A stretch of DNA of 5,854 nt from Gammaproteobacteria bacterium (GTDB taxonomy: Bacteria; Pseudomonadota; Gammaproteobacteria; S012-40), in assembly GCA_015491615.1 (NCBI GenBank), contig WFVN01000142.1:1-5854 (forward strand), read 5' to 3'. Below the pieces are notes generated by a model. The model was given only the letters and a program-made list of their open reading frames with translations, was not told where the DNA came from and did no database searches. A program made the position numbers and the translations under genes. This document shows, one piece after another, positions 1-5,718 of this stretch (within the stretch, counting starts at the first letter, position 1; each line of letters begins with the position of its first letter).

Positions 1-108
1 GGTGGTGACCATCTTCCAGCGGATGCGCGCCGGGGCCGCCTGAGAAGGGGCCGCCAGGGTGGCCAGGGTCCCCGCCCCGGCGGCGGTGAGAAAATCGCGC
101 CGCTTCAT
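1..108 (-). CDS. TRAP transporter solute-binding protein, DctP family (N-terminus only)
   Basis: Only the first 36 codons are in the window; the gene runs off the left edge. It begins MKRRDFLTAAGAG, a twin-arginine (RRDFL) Tat signal followed by an Ala/Gly/Leu-rich core and a likely signal-peptidase site in the PSQAAPA stretch (residues 21-27). The start of the mature protein, RIRWKMVTT (residues 28-36), is the characteristic opening of the DctP/TakP-like periplasmic binding proteins of tripartite ATP-independent periplasmic (TRAP) transporters, which capture organic or keto acids and hand them to the DctQM membrane pair. The start at 108 has a strong GGGAGG ribosome site about 7 bases upstream. 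The gene is divergent from the MDR oxidoreductase at 189. The family call rests on the short signal-plus-RWKMVTT pattern; the substrate cannot be told and the permease genes would lie outside the window. Confidence 0.75.
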   Translation of the reverse strand, partial: MKRRDFLTAAGAGTLATLAAPSQAAPARIRWKMVTT

Positions 109-125
109 TCGTCCCTCCCTCGTTC

Positions 126-154
126 TTGCCCGTTCCGATGGCGGCCAATACTAT
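126..154 (+). promoter_or_regulatory. Candidate sigma70 promoter for the MDR oxidoreductase
   Basis: TTGCCC (126-131) and TACTAT (149-154) are separated by exactly 17 bases, and each matches 4 of 6 bases of the -35 and -10 consensus. The expected transcription start near 161 would give a short leader of about 28 bases containing the ribosome site AGGAGGG (176-182), 6 bases before the ATG at 189. This is the only well-spaced pair I find in the 80-base divergent region. The reverse strand of 149-154 region also reads a TAGTAT hexamer but lacks a good -35, so the promoter of the leftward gene is not assigned. Confidence 0.4.
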
Positions 155-160
155 CCCAGG

Positions 161-172
161 CCGGTGAACCGG
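161..172. promoter_or_regulatory. Small inverted repeat at the predicted +1 (possible operator)
   Basis: CCGGT-GA-ACCGG is a perfect 5-base inverted repeat with a 2-base centre. It starts about 6 bases downstream of the candidate -10 element, where a bound repressor would block initiation. It is short and GC-rich, so chance is a real alternative, and no regulator gene is present in the window. Confidence 0.25.
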
Positions 173-188
173 TACAGGAGGGAACACC

Positions 189-1223
189 ATGCGAGCCGTA
201 GTCATGACCCGACCCGGCGGGACGGAGGTGCTGGAGGTGCGCGAGCTGCCCGAACCGCGCATCGAACGGGACGACGAAGTGCGCATCGAGGTGCGCGCCG
301 CCAGCGTCAATCCGGTGGACACCAAACTGCGCACCCGTGGCCTGTACCTGGGCGAGCCGCCCGCCATCCTCGGTTGCGACGGCGCCGGGATCGTCAAGGA
401 GGTGGGGCCGGCGGTGTCGCGCGTCAAGCCCGGCGACGCCGTCTATTGGTGTTACGGCGGCCTGGGACAGCGGGTGGGCAACTACGCGGAGGAGACGGTG
501 GTGCCCGAAGCCTGCGTGGCGAAAAAGCCCGAGTCCCTGGACTTCGTCCATGCCGCCGCCCTGCCCCTGGTCCTCATCGCCGCTTGGGAAGCCCTGTTCG
601 ACCGCGCCCATCTGCACGAGGGCCAGAAACTACTGGTCCACGCCGGTGCTGGCGGCGTGGGGCACGTCGCCATCCAACTGGCCAAGGCACGTGGCGCGCG
701 TATCGCCACCACCGTCTCCGGAGCGGAAAAATACGCCTTCGTGGCCGCCCTGGGGGCCGACCGCCCGGTGGACTACCGGGCCGAGGACGTGGAACGGGCA
801 GTGCGCGACTGGAGTGCCGTCGGAGTCGATGTCGCCCTGGACACCGTCGGCGGCCAGACTTTCGTCGACACCTTCCCCCTGGTGCGCTTCTACGGGGACC
901 TGGTCACCCTCCTCCAACCCCCCGCCGACACCGACTTCAAGGTCGCCCGCCTGCGCAACTTACGCATCGGCTTCGAACTCATGCTCACGCCGCAGCTCCA
1001 TGACCTGCGCATCGGTCCCGAACTCATGCTCACACCACAACATCGCGAGGTGTACGAGGCCTTGGCTCACCACGGCGAAATCCTCGAGCGCGGGGCCGAA
1101 CTGGCCGAACAAGGTCGTCTCAAGCCCCATGTGGCCGACGTCTACCCCTTGACCCAAGCCGCCGAGGCTCATCGACGCCTGGAGGAGGGGCACATGATGG
1201 GGAAACTGGTGCTGGTGCCCTGA
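189..1223 (+). CDS. Zinc-independent MDR oxidoreductase, quinone reductase-like (COG0604 type)
   Basis: This 344-residue cytoplasmic enzyme belongs to the medium-chain dehydrogenase/reductase superfamily, on the NAD(P)H:quinone reductase branch. The GroES-like N-terminal half includes ASVNPVDTKLR (38-48), the family signature around CDGAGIVKEVG (63-73) and VKPGDAVYW (79-87). The Rossmann half has the nucleotide-binding AGAGGVG (152-158) and LDTVGG (217-222). I see no cysteine cluster for structural zinc and no catalytic zinc ligand set, as expected for quinone reductase-like members. The start at 189 is backed by AGGAGGG at 176-182. The substrate cannot be predicted. Residues 255-284 are an imperfect tandem duplication of a 15-residue unit (see the repeat entry), which makes the protein longer than the roughly 325-330 residues I would expect. 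The gene ends 8 bp before the convergent outer-membrane protein gene. Confidence 0.9.
   Translation: MRAVVMTRPGGTEVLEVRELPEPRIERDDEVRIEVRAASVNPVDTKLRTRGLYLGEPPAILGCDGAGIVKEVGPAVSRVKPGDAVYWCYGGLGQRVGNYAEETVVPEACVAKKPESLDFVHAAALPLVLIAAWEALFDRAHLHEGQKLLVHAGAGGVGHVAIQLAKARGARIATTVSGAEKYAFVAALGADRPVDYRAEDVERAVRDWSAVGVDVALDTVGGQTFVDTFPLVRFYGDLVTLLQPPADTDFKVARLRNLRIGFELMLTPQLHDLRIGPELMLTPQHREVYEALAHHGEILERGAELAEQGRLKPHVADVYPLTQAAEAHRRLEEGHMMGKLVLVP
951..1040 (+). repeat. In-frame 45-bp imperfect tandem duplication inside the MDR gene
   Basis: Copy 1 (951-995) encodes LRNLRIGFELMLTPQ and copy 2 (996-1040) encodes LHDLRIGPELMLTPQ. The copies agree at 12 of 15 residues and 33 of 45 bases. Most differences are at third positions or in the first few codons, so the duplication is old enough to have drifted. 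In related MDR proteins, as I remember them, the LRISFELMLTP motif occurs once and leads into a helix ending in a HQ/HGEIL sequence. Here the HHGEIL sequence follows only after the second copy, which suggests copy 2 is an added segment. Confidence 0.85.
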
Positions 1224-1231
1224 AGCCGTCG

Positions 1232-2497
1232 TCAGAAGCGGAAACCGACCTGGGCGCCGCCACCGGCGGCGTTGCCGTCCAGGCCGGCGCCGACAGCGGC
1301 TTCCACGTGCAGGCCGAACAACGACAGACCGAGACCGGCGGTGACGAAATCGACGGTGTCGGCGGCCAGGTCGGTGCGGTAGCCCACCCGCACCAGGAGG
1401 GTACGCCAGACGTTCAGTTCCGCCCCCAGGGACAATTGTCGCGAGGGTGGACCGAAACGGGCCAGGGGATCGTTCTCGGTGAGGTCGAGATCGGCGGCGA
1501 GGGTGGTCCAGCGGGTGGCGCGGGCGAGGCCGGCGCGCACCTGGGGCTTCACCTCGATGGTGTTGCCGCGAGCGGTGTCGTAGGACTTGGGCAGGGCGTT
1601 CTTGACGCTGACGCCCACGCGCCAGGCGTCGTCGAGCTGCTTGGCGACCCCCAGATCCACGTTGAAATCGCTATAGTTGCGCTCCCCGTCGCGGGCGCGG
1701 ATCTGGGCCTGATCCAGCTCGCGGGCGATGTAGTCGTAATCGATGGTGGTCACCTGCTGGGCCTTGGGGGTGACGCCCAGGGCGAGGCCGCCCCACAGCT
1801 CGGTGCGGCGAGCGAGGGCCAGGCCCACCTCGGCCACCGTCAGGAAGCGGGCGGAGACGCGGGAAGTGAAGTCGGGGGTGGGGTCGGCGAGGGCGCTCCA
1901 GGTCTTGATGTCGTTGGGATCGAACTGATCGAGGGCATCGAGGCTCTGCTTGGCGGCGTCGTAGTCGGCCTGGGACATGAGCCCCACCACCGCCCCGCCG
2001 CCCCACACGTTGAGGTAGAGGGAGGCGCCGAAGCGGCGCGAGGGGATGCCGAGAACGGCGCCGCCGTTGGCGGTGCCCAGCAAGGGCTTTCCGGAGAGGT
2101 TGCGCAGGGCCTCCAGGAGGGCGTTGCCACTGGCCGTCATCCGGTCGCGGGCGGCTTTCGCGGCATCGAGGTCGCCCGCGTCGATGGCGGCGTTGAGATC
2201 GGCGATGGCCTGGGCGTAGCGGGAGATGTAGTCGTTGCGATCGAAGTCGCGCACGTCGTCGCGCAGGCGGTCCGGGTCGGAGAGCTCCAGGGCGGCGGTG
2301 GGCAGCTCCAGGGCGAAGTCCTCCTCCGGGCGGGCGGTGGCCAGCAGGGCGGGGTTGTAGAAGGCGGCGGCGGCCGAGGTGGCGGCGGCGGCCGAGGCCC
2401 CGCCCAGGCCCAGGGTGCGCGGGTCCATGATCTGGTAGGGGGCGGCGCCGGCGGTACCGGCGGCGGCGAGGAGGGCGGTGGCGAGCAGGCGTTTCAT
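1232..2497 (-). CDS. TraF_2-family outer-membrane beta-barrel protein (PorV/FadL-like)
   Basis: The gene encodes 421 residues. The start at 2497 is set by a ribosome site (AAAGGAG, complement of 2503-2509) 5 bases upstream and by a signal peptide, MKRLLATALLAAAGTAGA, cleaved near residues 18-19; the frame stays open far upstream, but only as an overlap with uvrD. The mature start carries DPRTLGLGGASAA...AFYNPALLA (residues 25-53), typical of PorV/FadL-type outer-membrane barrels. A charged, probably helical segment (about 74-136) is followed by alternating strands such as GASLYLNVWGGG (157-168) and LSLGAELNVWRTLLVRVGYR (355-374), ending in the C-terminal Phe used by the Bam machinery. Databases often call this family 'conjugal transfer protein TraF' (PF13729), but nothing here points to conjugation. 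It follows uvrD by 29 bp. Its function is unknown; a lipid or hydrophobic-substrate transport or scaffold role is inference. Confidence 0.85.
   Translation of the reverse strand: MKRLLATALLAAAGTAGAAPYQIMDPRTLGLGGASAAAATSAAAAFYNPALLATARPEEDFALELPTAALELSDPDRLRDDVRDFDRNDYISRYAQAIADLNAAIDAGDLDAAKAARDRMTASGNALLEALRNLSGKPLLGTANGGAVLGIPSRRFGASLYLNVWGGGAVVGLMSQADYDAAKQSLDALDQFDPNDIKTWSALADPTPDFTSRVSARFLTVAEVGLALARRTELWGGLALGVTPKAQQVTTIDYDYIARELDQAQIRARDGERNYSDFNVDLGVAKQLDDAWRVGVSVKNALPKSYDTARGNTIEVKPQVRAGLARATRWTTLAADLDLTENDPLARFGPPSRQLSLGAELNVWRTLLVRVGYRTDLAADTVDFVTAGLGLSLFGLHVEAAVGAGLDGNAAGGGAQVGFRF
1255..1271. other. GC-only hairpin at the convergent gene ends
   Basis: CGCCGCC-ACC-GGCGGCG is a perfect 7-bp stem with a 3-base loop. 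It lies inside the last codons of the beta-barrel gene and 31 bases past the stop of the MDR gene. The convergent genes leave only 8 bp between stops, so any terminator must overlap coding sequence. There is no T-run on either strand, so a true intrinsic terminator is doubtful. It encodes a Gly/Ala stretch and could be incidental. Confidence 0.25.
2363..2398 (-). repeat. 18-bp tandem repeat coding an Ala-rich stretch
   Basis: Two adjacent 18-base units (2363-2380 and 2381-2398) differ at a single base. On the coding strand they give ASAAAA then TSAAAA (residues 34-45 of the beta-barrel protein). The spacing between the GLGGA and FYNPA motifs looks normal for this kind of protein, so this may be codon bias on an alanine-rich helix and not a recent expansion. 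Confidence 0.7.
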
Positions 2498-2526
2498 GGC
2501 AGCTCCTTTTGCGTGTGGTTTTCCGT

Positions 2527-4677
2527 TCAGGCTACCACGTCCAGGTTGGCGTAACCGAGGACCAGCCATTTGAGGCCCACGTCCTCGAAGTTCACTTGCA
2601 CGCGGGCGTTCTTGCCGCTGCCCTCCACGTCCACCAGGACCCCTTCCCCGAACTTGGGGTGCAGGACCCGCTGGCCCACCTTCAGGCCGGTGCCGTCGTC
2701 GCGGCGGGCGGGGACGCTGGCGGCGGGGGTGACCTGGAAGCCGGCGCGCACCGGCTCTAGGTGCTCCGAGGGGATCTCGTCCAGGAAACGGGACGGCAGG
2801 GCGTAGGTGTCGCGCCCGTACAGGCGCCGGCGCTCGGCGTGGCACAGGTAGAGGTGGCGGCGAGCGCGGGTCATGCCCACGTAACACAGGCGCCGCTCCT
2901 CCTCCAGGCGGCCCGGTTCCTCCAGGGACAGCTCGTGGGGGAACAGCCCCTCCTCCATGCCGGTGATGAAGACGAGGGGGAACTCCAGGCCCTTGGCGCT
3001 GTGCAGGGTCATGAGCTGGACGCAGTCCTCGCCGGCCCCCGCCTGGCGCTCGCCCGCCTCCAGGGCAGCGTGGGCGAGGAAGGCATCCAGGGGAGCCAAC
3101 TCGGACTCGGGACCTTCGGGCTCGAAGGCGCGCGCGGCGCCGATGAGCTCGTCCAGGTTCTCCAGGCGCGCCCGGCCCCGTTCGCCTTTCTCCTTGCCGT
3201 GGTGTTCCTTGAGGCCGGTCTCGTTCACCACCCGCGCCAGGGCCTCCTCCAGGGGCATCTCCCGCAGCCCCTCGCCGAGGCGCTCGATGAGGGCGAGGAA
3301 GTCGGCCAGGGCGCCGGCTGCTCGGCGGTTCACCAATCCTTCGTCGATGGCCAGGCGGGCGGCCTGGTAGAGGCTGGTGCCACGGGCGCGGGCCAGGTCG
3401 CGGAGGATCTGCAGGCTGCGCTCGCCGACGCCGCGGGTGGGGGTGTTGACCACCCGCTCGAAGGCCGGGTCGTCGTCCCGGTAGGCCGCCAGGCGCAGGT
3501 AGGCGAGGGCGTCCTTGATCTCGGCGCGCTCGAAGAAGCGCAGGCCGCCGTACACCCGGTAGGGGATGGCGGCGGCGAGGAGGGCCTCTTCGATGACCCG
3601 CGACTGGGCGTTGGAGCGGTAGAGGACGGCGCATTCGGCACGCGCCCCGCCCTCTTCCACCCACTGGCGGATGCGCTGGACGACGAACCGCGCCTCGTCC
3701 AGCTCGTTGAAAGCGGTGTAGAGGCGCACCGGCTCGCCCTCGCCGGCCTCGGTCCACAGCTCCTTGCCCAGGCGGTCGCTGTTGTGGCGGATGAGGCCGT
3801 TGGCGGCGGCGAGGATGTGGCCGGTGGAGCGGTAGTTCTGCTCCAGGCGCACCAGGCGGGTGGCGGGAAAGTCGCGCTGGTAACGTTGCAGGTTGTCGGC
3901 GCGGGCGCCGCGCCAGCCGTAGATGGACTGGTCGTCGTCGCCGACGGCGAAGACGTGCCCGCTGTCGCCGGCGAGCAGGCGCAGCCAGGCGTACTGGATG
4001 GCGTTGGTGTCCTGGAACTCGTCCACCAGGATGTGGCGAAAGCGGCGCCGGTAGTGTTCCAGGAGGTCGGGGTGCCCCTGCCACAGCTCGAAGGCGCGCA
4101 GGAGCAGTTCGGCGAAGTCCACCAGGCCACCCTGGTCGCAGGCCTCTTGGTAGGCGCGGTAGATGTCCACCAGTTGCGCCTGGGTGGGGTCCTCGCTCAC
4201 CAGTTGGTGGGGGCGCTTGCCCTCGTCCTTGGCCTGGTTGATGAACCACTGGGCCTGGCGCGCCGGCCAGCGGGTCTCGTCCAGCTCCAGTTCGCGGATC
4301 ACTCGCTTGATGAGGCGCTGCTGGTCGTCGGCATCGAGGATCTGGAAGTTCTGGGGCAGGCGCGCCGCCTGCCAGTGGGCGCGCAGGAGGCGGTGGGCGA
4401 TGCCGTGGAAGGTGCCCACCCACAGGGCCCCGGCGGGCATCCCCAGGAGGCGCTCGATGCGCCCGCGCATCTCCGCCGCCGCCTTGTTGGTGAAGGTGAC
4501 GGCGAGGATGCCCAGGGGCGAGACGTCCTCGGCGCGGATGAGCCAGGCGATGCGGTGTACCAGGACGCGGGTCTTGCCGCTGCCGGCCCCGGCCAGGACC
4601 AGGAGGTTGCCCGGGGGCGCGGTGACCGCTTCGCGTTGCTGGGGATTGAGGCCTTGCAGGAGATCGGTGACGTCCAT
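2527..4677 (-). CDS. uvrD: DNA helicase II (UvrD), SF1 3'-5' helicase
   Basis: This 716-residue protein is full length for UvrD. It unwinds DNA 3' to 5' using ATP in nucleotide excision repair (removing UvrC and the nicked oligomer) and in mismatch repair, and it can strip RecA from DNA. Motifs in order: Q-motif LNPQQREAV (10-18), Walker A AGAGSGKT (29-36), Ia AVTFTNKAAAEM (59-70), II LVDEFQDTN (217-225), III GDDDQSIYGWRG (246-257), IV RLEQNYRST (277-285), V LMTLHSAKGLEF (555-566), VI EEERRLCYVGMTRAR (592-606). The C-terminal Tudor-like domain includes GQRVLHPKFGEGVLV (668-682). The MDVTDLL start aligns with E. coli MDVSYLL, so the start at 4677 is firm, although no Shine-Dalgarno is seen in the usual window. 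Long open frames on other strands and frames across this gene are GC-bias shadows. It lies 50 bp after the VWA-like gene and 29 bp before the beta-barrel gene. Confidence 0.98.
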   Translation of the reverse strand: MDVTDLLQGLNPQQREAVTAPPGNLLVLAGAGSGKTRVLVHRIAWLIRAEDVSPLGILAVTFTNKAAAEMRGRIERLLGMPAGALWVGTFHGIAHRLLRAHWQAARLPQNFQILDADDQQRLIKRVIRELELDETRWPARQAQWFINQAKDEGKRPHQLVSEDPTQAQLVDIYRAYQEACDQGGLVDFAELLLRAFELWQGHPDLLEHYRRRFRHILVDEFQDTNAIQYAWLRLLAGDSGHVFAVGDDDQSIYGWRGARADNLQRYQRDFPATRLVRLEQNYRSTGHILAAANGLIRHNSDRLGKELWTEAGEGEPVRLYTAFNELDEARFVVQRIRQWVEEGGARAECAVLYRSNAQSRVIEEALLAAAIPYRVYGGLRFFERAEIKDALAYLRLAAYRDDDPAFERVVNTPTRGVGERSLQILRDLARARGTSLYQAARLAIDEGLVNRRAAGALADFLALIERLGEGLREMPLEEALARVVNETGLKEHHGKEKGERGRARLENLDELIGAARAFEPEGPESELAPLDAFLAHAALEAGERQAGAGEDCVQLMTLHSAKGLEFPLVFITGMEEGLFPHELSLEEPGRLEEERRLCYVGMTRARRHLYLCHAERRRLYGRDTYALPSRFLDEIPSEHLEPVRAGFQVTPAASVPARRDDGTGLKVGQRVLHPKFGEGVLVDVEGSGKNARVQVNFEDVGLKWLVLGYANLDVVA

Positions 4678-4701
4678 GGGGGCATTCTATCAGTTGCCCC
4701 C
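4678..4701 (-). promoter_or_regulatory. Hairpin abutting the uvrD start codon, no Shine-Dalgarno
   Basis: On the coding strand GGGGGC (4701-4696), a 12-base A/T-richer loop, and GCCCCC (4683-4678) form a perfect 6-bp GC stem that ends on the base before the AUG. The usual ribosome-site window (4682-4690) holds no purine-rich match; the nearest G-run is inside the stem. An out-of-frame ATG begins 8 bases upstream (4685-4683). The loop also contains TAGAAT (4689-4684), 5 of 6 of a -10 box, placed so that transcription might begin at or close to the AUG; no matching -35 is visible. So translation could be structurally restricted, coupled to the upstream gene, or partly leaderless. Confidence 0.4.
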
Positions 4702-4712
4702 CTTCGACCCCC

Positions 4713-4727
4713 ACCGCCGGGGGCGGT
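4713..4727 (-). other. Hairpin directly after the VWA-like gene stop codon
   Basis: ACCGCC-CCC-GGCGGT on the coding strand is a 6-bp stem with a 3-base loop that begins on the base after the TGA (4730-4728). It is followed by GGGGGTCG, not by a U-tract, so it is not a classical intrinsic terminator. It could protect the 3' end of the upstream message or lower read-through into uvrD, or be incidental in GC-rich DNA. Confidence 0.3.
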
Positions 4728-5549
4728 TCAGGGCAGACGTTTCAGGAACAGCTCGGGGGTGCCGAGGACAGCCACGTCGCCGTTGCCGGCGACGAAATAG
4801 CGTTCCCAGAAGGCGCGCAGGCCCATCGCCACCTGCGGTTTGAGGTAGCTCTTGCGGTCGGGCATGAGACCGAGGCCGTACACGTAGATGCGCGACCCCT
4901 TCCAGTTGGGCAGGAGACCGGCGCGGCGCACCTGGGCCAAGGCCTTGCGCGCGTCGGGCAGGCGTGGCTTGCCGCGCCGGTAAAAAGAGGTGACGGCAGA
5001 GTTCTCGAAGCCGTCGGTGACCAAAAGGACGATGCGCTCGGGGGCGTCCTGCACCTGGATCATCTGCTCGCTGAGGAGCTTGAGGGAGTAGAACAGGTCG
5101 GTCTTGGGGATCTTGTAGTCACTGCCGTCCAGCACCTCGCGCAGGGCGGCGCGGAAGCCCTCGCGTATCTGCCGGGCCTGGTCCTCCAGGCAAGTGAGGA
5201 GTTCGCGCTTATCCCGGTGGCGCAGGTTGTAGAGGAAGGCCTCGTCGGGCAGGGGCTCGACGCTGCCTTCGAACACCAGCTCGGGATAACGGCCGCGCAG
5301 GTTGGCGGAGAAGCGCGCCACTTCCACGTGGTCGCCGCGCCGGCCCCAGTCGTCCACCAGGGCCATGATGCGCCCCTTGAGGGCGTCGTCCAGGGGCGTG
5401 GTCTGATCCACCAGGACGTACAGGGCACGGTCGATGCCCACCCCCTCCGGGACCTGCGGCAAACGGTCGTAGCAGCCGGCCTGGGCGGCGGCGCTCGCCA
5501 GGGCGAGACACAGGGCCAAGGCCCCGGCACATGTCTTCCAACCCCCCAT
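4728..5549 (-). CDS. Exported protein with a degenerate VWA-like fold, function unknown
   Basis: The gene encodes 273 residues. A signal peptide (MGGWKTCAGALALCLALASAAAQA) is probably cut after Ala24; Cys26 follows, but Gln23 fits a lipobox poorly, so a soluble periplasmic protein is favoured. The mature part resembles a von Willebrand A fold: a hydrophobic strand into a metal-site-like loop, ALYVLVDQTTP (42-52), helices, then a buried strand and loop ERIVLLVTDGFENS (171-184) and another strand RIYVYGLGL (220-228). A classical MIDAS is DxSxS plus a Thr and an Asp; here the first loop is D48-x-T50-x-P52, with candidate T150 and D179, so metal binding is uncertain. Cys26 and Cys120 could form a disulfide. 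The start at 5549 has GAGGT 6 bases upstream. It precedes uvrD by 50 bp in the same direction. I do not recognise a named family, and the VWA reading is inferred from the strand pattern. Confidence 0.85.
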   Translation of the reverse strand: MGGWKTCAGALALCLALASAAAQAGCYDRLPQVPEGVGIDRALYVLVDQTTPLDDALKGRIMALVDDWGRRGDHVEVARFSANLRGRYPELVFEGSVEPLPDEAFLYNLRHRDKRELLTCLEDQARQIREGFRAALREVLDGSDYKIPKTDLFYSLKLLSEQMIQVQDAPERIVLLVTDGFENSAVTSFYRRGKPRLPDARKALAQVRRAGLLPNWKGSRIYVYGLGLMPDRKSYLKPQVAMGLRAFWERYFVAGNGDVAVLGTPELFLKRLP

Positions 5550-5581
5550 GGGGATACCTCGTCACACGGCATTCCCCAATT

Positions 5582-5609
5582 CCTTCGACGACCGCCGGGG
5601 AAAACTTGA
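5582..5609 (-). promoter_or_regulatory. Candidate FliA (sigma28)-like promoter for the VWA-like gene
   Basis: On the minus strand TCAAGTTT (5609-5602) is followed after 12 bases by GTCGAAGG (5589-5582). The first resembles the sigma28 -35 element (TAAAGTTT, 7 of 8), but the -10 matches GCCGATAA at only 4 of 8 and the gap is one base longer than the usual 11. The position fits: a start near 5575 leaves a leader of about 26 bases with the ribosome site. The weak -10 keeps confidence low. Confidence 0.22.
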
Positions 5610-5624
5610 GGCTCGGACAGGCAC

Positions 5625-5649
5625 CGCTCTTGCAACCGGCTAAAGAGCG
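5625..5649. promoter_or_regulatory. 7-bp inverted repeat in the divergent region
   Basis: CGCTCTT (5625-5631) and AAGAGCG (5643-5649) are perfect complements separated by 11 bases. The right arm overlaps the -35-like part of the rightward sigma28-like element at 5641-5668. This could be a regulator site between the two divergent genes or a hairpin in a leader RNA. No U-tract follows, so it is not a terminator. Confidence 0.3.
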
Positions 5650-5668
5650 CCACCTGCGCTGCCGATAC
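5641..5668 (+). promoter_or_regulatory. Candidate FliA (sigma28)-like promoter for the lipoprotein gene
   Basis: TAAAGAGC (5641-5648), 12 bases, then GCCGATAC (5661-5668). The -10 element matches the sigma28 consensus GCCGATAA at 7 of 8 bases and the -35 has the conserved TAAAG. The gap is one base longer than the standard 11. The end of the element is 50 bases before the ATG at 5719, and no good sigma70 pair is visible in this 169-base region. If real, the lipoprotein would belong to the late flagellar/motility regulon. Confidence 0.35.
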
Positions 5669-5718
5669 GCGGCCAGGGCCCCACAGGCCGGCTTTCCTCA
5701 TCCAAACGGAGAGAGACC

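Noticed and set aside
1232..2497. Evidence for a conjugative or integrative element from the TraF-like gene
   Set aside because: No relaxase, coupling protein, type IV secretion, integrase or att-like repeat is present, and the neighbours are chromosomal housekeeping genes.
4678..4712. LexA (SOS) box before uvrD
   Set aside because: There is a CTG at 4692-4690 on the coding strand but no CAG 10 bases later, so no CTG-N10-CAG palindrome.
2498..4714. Upstream extension of the beta-barrel frame to make a protein of over 1,100 residues
   Set aside because: The extra part is the out-of-frame reading of uvrD on the same strand, rich in Pro/Arg/Gly with no domains. The ATG at 2497 has a ribosome site and a signal peptide.
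2761..4800. Long plus-strand open frame opposite uvrD (about 680 codons)
   Set aside because: It is antisense to a fully motif-complete UvrD, is dominated by Ala/Gly/Val/Gln/Leu, and shows no recognisable domain. It is a GC third-position shadow. The same holds for the plus-strand frame 1307-2554.
5601..5668. SAH-type riboswitch suggested by AGGCTCGG and GCGCTGC-like words
   Set aside because: The words occur in the wrong order for the SAH aptamer and the expected pairing is absent. The downstream gene is a lipoprotein, not a SAM/SAH-cycle gene.
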